DNA of 35,674 nucleotides from UBA4644 sp964646225 (lineage in GTDB: Bacteria > Bacillota > Clostridia > Oscillospirales > Butyricicoccaceae). Position numbers and translations under genes: made by a program. Location: contig CAZYAD010000015.1 of the NCBI GenBank assembly GCA_964646225.1, forward strand, positions 1-35,674, written 5' to 3'. This document shows positions 15,147 through 21,759 of the stretch, in pieces (the stretch's first letter is position 1; each line of letters opens with the position of its first letter). Below the pieces are notes generated by a model. That model saw nothing but the letters and a program-made list of their open reading frames with translations, did no database searches and had not been told where the DNA came from.

Positions 15147-16625
15147 TCACAGAATGATACAGATCAGGCCGCCGCTGCCCTCGTTGATGATGCGCTCCAG
15201 CGTGCTTTGCAGCCGCGTACGGGAACCATCGGGCATTTTGCACAGCTTGGCGGTCAGCCCCTCGTTGACCAGCTCGCCCAGCGATTTGCCGAAGATGTTG
15301 CTGTCCCAAAGTTTCTCCGGCGTATCCTGAAAGGCTTCCATCAGGGAGTTCACCAGCTCCTCCGACTGCTTTTCCGAGCCTACAATGGGGTTGATCTCGG
15401 TCTCCACATTGGTCATGATCATATGGATGCTGGGCGCACTGGCCTTCAGCCGGATGCCGAAGCGTCCTCCCTGGCGGGTGATCTCCGGCTGCTCCAGCCG
15501 CATTTCCTCCCGCAGCGGCATGACCATGCCATAGCCTGTGCGGCGCACCTGCTCCAGTGCGGCCGACACATGCTCATATTCCTGCCGGATCCGTGCCAGA
15601 CCGCACAGCAGCGGCAGCAGATCGCTCTCCCCGCGGATCTCCATACCGGAGCGCTGGCTGAGCATCTGATAGTACAGCGTCTGCGGCACCGTTACCGTGA
15701 TGCGCACCGTGCCGTCGCCCAGGTTGCTTTCCTGCAAAAGCGCCTGCTCCACCCACTGGCAGGCGCACAGCCGCTCCACCTGCTCCCGGGCGTCCCGCAT
15801 ACGGACGATATGGCAGCAGGCCTCGTAAATGCTCTGGTACAGCCCTGCCTGCAGAGGGTCATCGGCAGGCAGAAGGGTTACCCAGGGCGGCAGCGCGACC
15901 TGGTATTCCCGCGCGGGGAACTCCCGCAGCACGGCGTACAGCAGCTCCTCGATCTCGCCCCGGGTCAGTTCCTGACAGTTGGCCGCCAGACAGGTGACGC
16001 CGTAGCGGCTCTCCAGCTGTCCCCGCAGGGCCCGGGTCTCCGGGTCGGCCGGATGGGCACTGTTCAGCAGTAGACAGAAGGGCTTGCGGAGCTCCTGCAA
16101 TTCCCGGACGATGCGCTCTTCCGCCCGGGCATAATCTTCCCGCGCCAGCTCGGTAAAGCTGCCGTCGGTGGTGACCACCACGCCGATGGTGCTGTGCTCG
16201 CAGATCACCTTTCGTGTCCCCACCTCAGCGGCCTGGGCCAGAGGGATCTCCTGGGGGAACCAGGGGGTATGTACCATACGGGGCTGGTCGCCCTCCTGCT
16301 GTCCCAGCGCCCCCTCCACCAGATAACCCACGCAGTCAATGAGCCGCAGATCAAAGCCCGCGCCGTCCTCCAGCGTGATGTGGGCCGCCTCCTCCGGCAC
16401 GAACTTTGGCTCGGCGGTCATGATGGTGCGGCCGGAGCCGCTCTGTGGCAGCTCATCCCGTGCCCGCTCCCGCTGATACACATCCTCCATCCCGGGCAGC
16501 ACCAGCTGCTCCATAAAGCTTTTGATAAAGGTGGATTTTCCCGTCCGCACCGGCCCCACCACGCCGATATAGATGTCCCCCGCCGTCCGGGTGGCGATGT
16601 CCTGATAGATCGTGCTGTTTGTCAT
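15147..16625 (-). CDS. spoIVA: Stage IV sporulation protein A, spore-coat ATPase
   Basis: Builds the basement layer of the spore coat on the forespore surface, polymerising with ATP. The protein is 492 residues, the same length as in B. subtilis. Walker A GPVRTGKST lies at residues 24-32 with Lys30, and LRLIDCVGYLVEGA follows. The long middle region and the conserved C-terminus (GGRFGIRLKASAPSIHMI, then ETEINPIVGSEKQSEELV) are intact. I chose ATG 16625 (AGAGGATGG upstream); an in-frame start 90 bases earlier adds a foreign basic segment. It heads a run with the SpoIVFA-like gene, spoIVFB and the TIGR03960 pair, and has a sigma-E-like promoter. Confidence 0.97.
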   Translation of the reverse strand: MTNSTIYQDIATRTAGDIYIGVVGPVRTGKSTFIKSFMEQLVLPGMEDVYQRERARDELPQSGSGRTIMTAEPKFVPEEAAHITLEDGAGFDLRLIDCVGYLVEGALGQQEGDQPRMVHTPWFPQEIPLAQAAEVGTRKVICEHSTIGVVVTTDGSFTELAREDYARAEERIVRELQELRKPFCLLLNSAHPADPETRALRGQLESRYGVTCLAANCQELTRGEIEELLYAVLREFPAREYQVALPPWVTLLPADDPLQAGLYQSIYEACCHIVRMRDAREQVERLCACQWVEQALLQESNLGDGTVRITVTVPQTLYYQMLSQRSGMEIRGESDLLPLLCGLARIRQEYEHVSAALEQVRRTGYGMVMPLREEMRLEQPEITRQGGRFGIRLKASAPSIHMIMTNVETEINPIVGSEKQSEELVNSLMEAFQDTPEKLWDSNIFGKSLGELVNEGLTAKLCKMPDGSRTRLQSTLERIINEGSGGLICIIL

Positions 16626-16660
16626 ATAGCCATCCTCTTTTCGCTGAGATCGTTTGCTCC

Positions 16661-16688
16661 AGCCTATGTGCGGCGAAGGCGGAATATG
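16661..16688 (-). promoter_or_regulatory. Sigma-E-like promoter of spoIVA
   Basis: On the minus strand CATATT (16683-16688), a 14-base spacer, and CATAGGCT (16661-16668) resemble the sigma-E pattern ATATT-N14-CATAnnnT. The predicted start is about 30 bases upstream of spoIVA, a known sigma-E target in B. subtilis. Confidence 0.5.
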
Positions 16689-16786
16689 TGCCTTCTTTTT
16701 TGTCCGCCGGGACATATGCTGAAGGAAAGAGGTGCCGGAAGGGCCGCCCAGAGGAAAAAGTTTTTGGAAAAGTCACAGCGAATTCA

Positions 16787-16815
16787 TTGACTTTCCCGTT
16801 ATCAGGCTTTATGAT
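16787..16815 (+). promoter_or_regulatory. Sigma-A promoter of the PheA-like gene
   Basis: TTGACT (16787-16792), a 17-base spacer, and TATGAT (16810-16815) match sigma-A closely. It diverges from the spoIVA promoter, so this intergenic region probably serves vegetative and sporulation transcription in opposite directions. Confidence 0.75.
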
Positions 16816-16854
16816 AAAAATGACAGATCTTACGGAAACAGGGAGGTATGCCCC

Positions 16855-17721
16855 ATGAAAGAAGAAGTGATCCTGCGGCAGATCATCGACCAGTGTGACG
16901 ATTCCCTGCGCGATGTGTTTCTGCGCCGCATGGATGTGGCCGTCCGTCTGACCCGCGTGGAAAACGCCGGCACCGATATCTACGACGAGGCCCGCATCGA
17001 CGAAGTGCTGCGCCATGTGACCTATGGCCTTTCTCCCGAGCTTTCCATGCGCGCCAGCTCCCTGTGGACCTCGCTGATGCGTATGACCCGGGGCTACCAG
17101 TATCGCCATGTGATCAACCACACCCCTGATCTGCGTCTCCCCCACGAGGAATTTCTGGTGGATTCCGACGGCATCCGGGACGGACTGGTGCTGTGCCCAA
17201 CCGAGATGGCGCGGACGGTCTCCACTGCGCTGGGGATGGAGGTCATGCCCTGTCATTCCATCGCCGCCACGGTGGAAGCGCTGCTGGAGGATCGGGGCGA
17301 CTTTGGCGCACTGATCGTTAACAGCTTTTACGACACCGACTGGCTGTACACCCTGATCTATCAGCAGCCGATCTATATCAACGCCTTCATCCCCCTGCCT
17401 GACGGGCGGATGCTGACCCTGTTCTCCAAAAAGCTGTTCTCCGACAGCTCCAACAGCATCATCAGCGTTGCCTTTGCCATCCGGATGGACTGGCAGGGCG
17501 ACCTTTCCCAGACGCTGGCCACCCTGGCCGAGGCCCGGATGAATCTGGAATACTTCCGCGTCAAGACTCAGGACATCGCCGACGACGATCAGCACAAGAT
17601 CAACATCGTCTTTGCCGAGTTCACCGGCGCGCTGACCGCCGCCCGCACCCGGACAGCCTTTTTGCAGCTGCACCGGGAGCTGCCCTTCTTCCGTGTCATC
17701 GGATATCGGGCCAGCTATTAA
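16855..17721 (+). CDS. PheA-like protein: chorismate mutase, shortened prephenate dehydratase and ACT-like domains, active sites degraded
   Basis: A 288-residue cytoplasmic protein. Residues 1-85 look like an AroQ-type chorismate mutase: LRQIIDQCDDSLRDVF, RRMDVAV, IYDEARIDEVL, GYQY. Aligned by eye to the E. coli enzyme, Arg28, Asp48 and Gln88 have counterparts, but Lys39 falls on Val35 and Glu52 on Ile48. Residues 100-195 resemble half of a prephenate dehydratase (AATVEALLEDRGDFGALIVNS matches the AVE..ADYGVVPIENS region), without the TRF motif. Residues 200-288 resemble the ACT domain of PheA, ending LPFFRVIGYRASY. The start has GGGAGG upstream. An enzyme is unlikely; a phenylalanine or prephenate sensor is one guess. 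It stands alone between its promoter and terminator. Confidence 0.85.
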   Translation: MKEEVILRQIIDQCDDSLRDVFLRRMDVAVRLTRVENAGTDIYDEARIDEVLRHVTYGLSPELSMRASSLWTSLMRMTRGYQYRHVINHTPDLRLPHEEFLVDSDGIRDGLVLCPTEMARTVSTALGMEVMPCHSIAATVEALLEDRGDFGALIVNSFYDTDWLYTLIYQQPIYINAFIPLPDGRMLTLFSKKLFSDSSNSIISVAFAIRMDWQGDLSQTLATLAEARMNLEYFRVKTQDIADDDQHKINIVFAEFTGALTAARTRTAFLQLHRELPFFRVIGYRASY

Positions 17722-17742
17722 GGACAGGCTGTTCCATACCAC

Positions 17743-17782
17743 AAAGCACCGCTCAGGCCATATGGCAAGCGGTGCTTTTTTT
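17743..17782 (+). terminator. Intrinsic terminator of the PheA-like gene
   Basis: AAAGCACCGCT (17743-17753) pairs with AGCGGTGCTTT (17768-17778), and a run of T residues follows to 17782. The loop contains GCCATATGGC, itself a palindrome. Confidence 0.9.
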
Positions 17783-17786
17783 CCGC

Positions 17787-17815
17787 TTGACAAACGACTA
17801 CAAGCGTAGTATTCT
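17787..17815 (+). promoter_or_regulatory. Promoter of the blaI-like operon
   Basis: TTGACA (17787-17792), a 17-base spacer and TATTCT (17810-17815). The spacer contains an operator dyad, so repressor binding would block polymerase. Confidence 0.85.
17797..17810 (+). promoter_or_regulatory. BlaI-type operator 1
   Basis: The dyad ACTAC-AAGC-GTAGT fills most of the spacer between -35 and -10. It resembles the TACA/TGTA half-sites bound by BlaI and MecI repressors. Confidence 0.7.
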
Positions 17816-17822
17816 GAATGTA

Positions 17823-17834
17823 CTACATTTGTAG
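17823..17834 (+). promoter_or_regulatory. BlaI-type operator 2
   Basis: The perfect dyad CTACA-TT-TGTAG lies in the leader, ending inside the ribosome-binding site. Its centre is 25 bases from that of operator 1. The two sites share the CTAC/GTAG half-site, which points to one repressor binding both. Confidence 0.75.
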
Positions 17835-17846
17835 GAGGTCATGGAA

Positions 17847-18212
17847 ATGCTACAATTAACAGATGCCGAATGGAGCGTCATGGAGGCTCTCTGGCAGGGC
17901 GGACAGCAGACACTGGGACAGGTGGTGCAGCGTCTGGCAGCGGTGCGCCGCTGGAGCCGCAACACGGTACACACCTATCTCACCCGGATGGAGGGCAAGG
18001 GACTGGTGTGCATTCTCCGGGAGGAGGAGCCTCACCACTACCGGGCGGCTGTCAGTCGGGAGGATTGTGCCGGAGCGGCCCGCAGCGACCTGCTGCAGCG
18101 GGTCTATGGCGGTGCGGCGGGCGAGCTGATCGCCGCGTTTCTCCGGGAATCCTCCATCTCTCCCCAGGAGCGGGAACGGCTGCGGCAGCTGCTGGACGAT
18201 ATGGAGGTGTGA
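17847..18212 (+). CDS. BlaI/MecI family transcriptional repressor
   Basis: A 121-residue winged-helix repressor. The N-terminal DNA-binding domain shows LTDAEWSVMEALW, then the recognition helix region RNTVHTYLTRMEGKGLV. The C-terminal dimerisation part (LLQRVYGGAAGELIAAFLRE) is typical; it is where BlaR1-type signalling leads to cleavage in known systems. ATG 17847 is 8 bases after AGGAGG, whereas the ATG at 17841 is only 2 bases away, so I prefer 17847. It is the first gene of an operon with an M56 protease and a small membrane protein, and two operator-like dyads precede it, suggesting autoregulation. Nothing here indicates beta-lactam resistance. Confidence 0.93.
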   Translation: MLQLTDAEWSVMEALWQGGQQTLGQVVQRLAAVRRWSRNTVHTYLTRMEGKGLVCILREEEPHHYRAAVSREDCAGAARSDLLQRVYGGAAGELIAAFLRESSISPQERERLRQLLDDMEV

Positions 18213-18213
18213 G

Positions 18214-20184
18214 ATGCGGGAGGTCTATGCATTTCTTTATTACACCCTCTCGCTGTCTGCGCTGGCGCTGCTGCTCCTGCTGGTTAAGGGGATCTTCCGG
18301 GACAAGCTCTCGCCCCGGTGGCAATACGGCGTCTGGTATGTGCTGGCGCTGCGAGCGGTGCTGCCGCTGAACGGCCGGGAGCTGTTTTCCCCGCTGCGGC
18401 AGCTGACAGAGCTGCTCAGGCAGCTGTTTGAGCCCGGGCTGGATTCGGCCTTCGCCTCGCTTTCCCGGGCGGTGGAGGTGCGCTTTCCGCTGCCGTGGAT
18501 CACGGTCGCGCCCCGCAGTCTCACCGACTGGCTGTTTGTGCTGTACGCACTGGGCGCGGCGCTGGCCCTGCTTTGGCAGCTGTTCTGCTATTTTCGACTG
18601 CGACGGCTGCTGAAACGCGGATGCTTACCCTCTGCCCGACTGCTGGAGCAGCTGGAAACAGTCTGTAAAGCGTATGGGCTTTCCAGCTGTCCGGTTTACG
18701 AGGTGGAAGGGCTCTCCTCCCCGCTGATCTGCGGTGTGGTGCGGCCCATTCTGGCGGTTCCCTCTGGCACTCTGCCAGAGGACAGCGTTTTGCTTCACGA
18801 GCTGCTGCATCTGCGGTATCGGGATCTTCTGCAAAGCCTGTTCTGGTGCGTTTTCCGGGCAGTCAACTGGTGTAACCCCTTATTGCGGATGGTATGCCGC
18901 CGCATCGGCAACGATCTGGAAAGCCTGTGCGATCAGCGGGTACTGGAGCGGCTGGAGGGTGAGGCCCGGCGGGAGTATGGCCGGACGCTGCTCTCCATGG
19001 TCAACGAGCGCTATCCCCGCGCACCCGGCACCACCTCCCTGTCAAACGGCGGCTCCTTTATTGCCCGGCGCATCGAGGCCATCGCCCGCTTCAAGCGCTA
19101 TCCCCGGGGAATGTCCCTGGTGTCGGTCTGTATGTGCATCCTTCTGGCCGCCGTATGCTTTTGCGGCAGCCCCGGCGGGGCCGTTTTGCATTACAGTGAG
19201 CAGGCCCTGACCGGCACAGTCCTGGAGCAGGCGCTGGCGGCCGCCTCCGCCCGGCTGTTCCGCTGCACCACACCTGCCGGAGCGGTGGACACCTATGCCA
19301 AGGGCCTGATCAACGAAAATCTGCTGTATCTGGCGGCGGCCTCTCCCCTGGAGTCGCAGGCTGCGCTGCTGGAGCAGGGACGGCAGGGGGTATTTCCCTG
19401 GCTGTCCGCCAATGAGTGGCAGTACAGCGGCTACGGCAGCGGCTATGAGCTCTATAATCTGGAGCGGCTGGAGGACGGCAGCTACCGGGGCAGCCTCATC
19501 TACCGTGTCGGCCCGGCAGAGGGTGATCCGCCGCCGCCGGAAAATGCCAAGCAGGAGTGGTACGCCGTCTATTCCCTGTCCATCACCCGGCAGGACGACC
19601 GCTGGACGGTGACCCAGTATGCCGCGCCCCTTCGGCAGGAGGTGCTGGGCAACGACCTGTTTGCACTGCCTGCCCTCACCGAATACCGTGCGGAGGGCGA
19701 AAGCGGCACGGTCAGCGTGCTTTACCAGACCCGCGCCGTGGTGAACAATGCCTACAGCATCGGCCTGTTCGGCGGCTCTGCCTTTGCTCACGCACCAAAG
19801 CCCGATGCCGTGTTCACCGATATCCATTCCTGGTACCGGTATCATTACGACTGCACCGCCGAGCTTTCGGGAGTCAGCCGGGTCACCATGCTGCTGCAAG
19901 CCCGTTTGGACACCGACGAGGCGCCCGCCTTTTCCGCTCCGGACGACAGCATTCTGCCGGACTCTCCCTATGTGACCTCCTCCTCCAGCAGCGGCGGAGC
20001 CAGCATCTCCCGCCAGGTCGATGAGGACTGGAACCGGGTGCTGGACGGCGGCGCGGGTAAGGGCTGGGGCAGCCAGAGTGCCCTGAGGGATGTGATCCCG
20101 CCCGCGCCGGTGGATTACGCCGTCCGCATTCTGATGAACGGACAGCCAGCCGAAGATTTTTATCCCAAGGAGGTGCAGCCGTGA
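18214..20184 (+). CDS. BlaR1/MecR1-type M56 membrane metalloprotease with an unrelated sensor domain
   Basis: A 656-residue integral membrane protein. Hydrophobic segments lie at about 6-25, 40-52, 105-125 and 302-320. The zinc-protease motif HELLH is at residues 195-199, facing the cytoplasm in known homologues, and ESLCDQRVL provides the likely third ligand about 40 residues later. In BlaR1 the outer domain binds beta-lactams with SxxK and KTG motifs. Here the roughly 335-residue outer part has neither; it carries a Tyr-rich stretch (SGYGSGYELYNL) and a Ser-rich stretch near residue 590. The start has GGAGG upstream, 1 base after the repressor stop. The inducer is unknown. Confidence 0.9.
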   Translation: MREVYAFLYYTLSLSALALLLLLVKGIFRDKLSPRWQYGVWYVLALRAVLPLNGRELFSPLRQLTELLRQLFEPGLDSAFASLSRAVEVRFPLPWITVAPRSLTDWLFVLYALGAALALLWQLFCYFRLRRLLKRGCLPSARLLEQLETVCKAYGLSSCPVYEVEGLSSPLICGVVRPILAVPSGTLPEDSVLLHELLHLRYRDLLQSLFWCVFRAVNWCNPLLRMVCRRIGNDLESLCDQRVLERLEGEARREYGRTLLSMVNERYPRAPGTTSLSNGGSFIARRIEAIARFKRYPRGMSLVSVCMCILLAAVCFCGSPGGAVLHYSEQALTGTVLEQALAAASARLFRCTTPAGAVDTYAKGLINENLLYLAAASPLESQAALLEQGRQGVFPWLSANEWQYSGYGSGYELYNLERLEDGSYRGSLIYRVGPAEGDPPPPENAKQEWYAVYSLSITRQDDRWTVTQYAAPLRQEVLGNDLFALPALTEYRAEGESGTVSVLYQTRAVVNNAYSIGLFGGSAFAHAPKPDAVFTDIHSWYRYHYDCTAELSGVSRVTMLLQARLDTDEAPAFSAPDDSILPDSPYVTSSSSSGGASISRQVDEDWNRVLDGGAGKGWGSQSALRDVIPPAPVDYAVRILMNGQPAEDFYPKEVQP

Positions 20185-20768
20185 ACGAGCTGACACACCG
20201 CGAGCTGGGGGACGCCATCCGGAAGATGGCCTGGGCCTACCTGCTGTTGCATCTGAACCTCAATCTGGGGAGTCTGAACCTTCTGCCCAACTGGCTGGGC
20301 TACTGGATGCTTCTTTCGTCCATGGTCCGGCTGGCCCAATGGTCTCCCACAGCCCGGCTGCTGCGGCCGCTGGGCGGATTTCTGGCGATCATGGCGGGAC
20401 TGGACTGGCTGGCGGCGCTGGCTGGTGTTTCCACCCCTGCCAACGGTCTTTGGCCCCTGCTGCTGGCCCTGCTGACCCTGCTGCGGCAGCTGATCGGGCT
20501 GTATTTCCACTTCCAGCTGCTCACCGATATCGCCGACGCCGCCGTGCGGGCCGGGTACGAGGAGCCGGAGAGCATTCTCCGGGCCCGCACCGGCTACACC
20601 CTGCTGACGACAGGTATCTATCTCCTGCAGGGCTATGCGCAGCAGATCCTCTGGATCTATGTCCTTTTGCTGGTGGCCGGACTGCTGGCCGCGTTTCTGA
20701 TCTGTCGGCAGTTGTTCCGTCTCAACGGCTGGCTGCGGGAGCCGCTGCCTCCGCCGGAGGAACTGTAA
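20181..20768 (+). CDS. Hypothetical multi-pass membrane protein of the BlaI/M56 operon
   Basis: A 195-residue protein with about five membrane segments (roughly 14-50, 73-90, 93-115, 140-152 and 155-175) and a short C-terminal tail. No family is recognised. The GTG start at 20181 overlaps the M56 protease stop as GTGA, and AAGGAGG lies 8 bases upstream, so it is clearly part of the operon. It is either the regulated target or a partner of the sensor. A terminator follows 6 bases after the stop. Confidence 0.85.
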   Translation: MNELTHRELGDAIRKMAWAYLLLHLNLNLGSLNLLPNWLGYWMLLSSMVRLAQWSPTARLLRPLGGFLAIMAGLDWLAALAGVSTPANGLWPLLLALLTLLRQLIGLYFHFQLLTDIADAAVRAGYEEPESILRARTGYTLLTTGIYLLQGYAQQILWIYVLLLVAGLLAAFLICRQLFRLNGWLREPLPPPEEL

Positions 20769-20774
20769 AGATAC

Positions 20775-20813
20775 AAACGCGCCTGATCTTGAAAACGATC
20801 AGGCGCGTTTTTT
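20775..20813. terminator. Bidirectional terminator between convergent genes
   Basis: AAACGCGCCTGATC (20775-20788) and GATCAGGCGCGTTT (20797-20810) form a perfect 14-bp stem with loop TTGAAAAC. T residues follow on the plus strand. It serves the BlaI/M56 operon and probably the DUF1294 gene on the other strand. Confidence 0.92.
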
Positions 20814-20819
20814 CTTGTC

Positions 20820-21077
20820 TTACATCCACAGCAGAGCCGCCACGCACTGTGCCAGCAGGAGCAGCGGCACCCCCAGCGTGAAACTTTTGTGCCGGGTTTT
20901 GTGGCGCAGCAACACCATTCCCAGCAGCAGACCCGCCGAACCGCCCAGCGCGGCGGCCAGCAGCAGCACGCTTTCCGGCACACGCCAGTCGCCTTTTTTC
21001 GCCTGGCGCTTGTCCACGGCGCACAAAAGCAGCGCGGCGGCATTGATCTCCGCCAGATACAGCTGCCAGAGGGTCAT
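20820..21077 (-). CDS. DUF1294 family small membrane protein
   Basis: An 85-residue protein with two or three hydrophobic segments. The family hallmark is visible as AVDKRQAKKGDWRVPE, then LGGSAGLLLGMVLLRHKTRHKSF. The function of DUF1294 is unknown. The start overlaps the stop of the upstream SGNH hydrolase gene as ATGA (21074-21077). Confidence 0.92.
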   Translation of the reverse strand: MTLWQLYLAEINAAALLLCAVDKRQAKKGDWRVPESVLLLAAALGGSAGLLLGMVLLRHKTRHKSFTLGVPLLLLAQCVAALLWM

Positions 21078-21694
21078 CGGAGACAGGGGGCCAGCAGGGC
21101 AAAGGCCATCTCGGCCACCGCCTCTGCGGCCTGTGCACTGAAATGCCGTTTGGGGGTCGTTTTTTCATTGAAAAACCGCTCCGGTGCGCCGCAAAAGGCA
21201 CTGTAAACATCCAGCACAGGAACCTTTCGGGTCAGGCACAGCTCGCACAGGGCGCTGTTCCAGCCGGGCAGGCGCTGCTGCCCTTCCTCCCCGCAGTAAT
21301 CCCGGTCAAACCAGGGGATCAGCAGGCACACTGGCTGGATCTCCCGCTGCCGGCACAGGGCGAACAGCCGGGCCATGTCCTCCAGATACTCCTCCAGATC
21401 GGCATCGGGCTGCCGGATGCAGTTGGTGCCGAAGCCGAACAGGCACACATCTGCCCCGTTTTCCACCACCTGCTGTTGAAAGTTGGCCACTGCAAAATCG
21501 GTCTGGGTGTCGGGAAAGCCGCAGTTCAGCACCCGCACCCCGGAAAAACCCCGCCGGGCGAACAGCTCCCCCAGCCGCGTGGGATAGGACTGCGCCTCCG
21601 GGCCGTCCTGCTGCGCGTCCCCCAGATAATACTTCGTATTGGAGTCTCCGTAGCACACCACAGTCAGCGGCCGCTCACCGGAAAAGGTCTTCAT
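21074..21694 (-). CDS. SGNH/GDSL-type hydrolase
   Basis: A 206-residue esterase-like protein without a signal peptide, so probably cytoplasmic. Block I is CYGDSNT with the nucleophile Ser, block II is around NCGFPDTQTDFA, and block III is FGFGTNC. In block V the usual DxxH appears as PKRH, so the His is present but the Asp is not where expected. The enzyme may act as a Ser-His dyad or have altered activity. I chose ATG 21694 (MKTFSGERP), with AAGGAG 6 bases upstream; an earlier in-frame start reads through the pckA-side hairpin. It overlaps DUF1294. Substrate unknown. Confidence 0.88.
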   Translation of the reverse strand: MKTFSGERPLTVVCYGDSNTKYYLGDAQQDGPEAQSYPTRLGELFARRGFSGVRVLNCGFPDTQTDFAVANFQQQVVENGADVCLFGFGTNCIRQPDADLEEYLEDMARLFALCRQREIQPVCLLIPWFDRDYCGEEGQQRLPGWNSALCELCLTRKVPVLDVYSAFCGAPERFFNEKTTPKRHFSAQAAEAVAEMAFALLAPCLR

Positions 21695-21715
21695 TTCAGG
21701 CTCCTTTCTGACACA

Positions 21716-21743
21716 GCAGGGCGGTGCAAATGCACCGCCCTGC
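21716..21743 (-). terminator. Hairpin after pckA
   Basis: GCAGGGCGGTGCA and TGCACCGCCCTGC (21716-21728 with 21731-21743) form a perfect 13-bp stem with a 2-base loop. It begins 16 bases past the pckA stop. There is no T run on the minus strand, so it may stabilise the mRNA end or terminate weakly. Confidence 0.6.
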
Positions 21744-21759
21744 TTCCTTGGAAAACGAC

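Noticed and set aside
16453..17793. A 446-codon open frame on the minus strand across the PheA-like gene and the spoIVA start
   Set aside because: Covers two promoters and a terminator and shows no protein family; its end merely runs in another frame of spoIVA.
17847..20184. Interpretation as a beta-lactam resistance system
   Set aside because: The receptor lacks the penicillin-binding sensor motifs, and no beta-lactamase or resistant PBP gene is in the operon.
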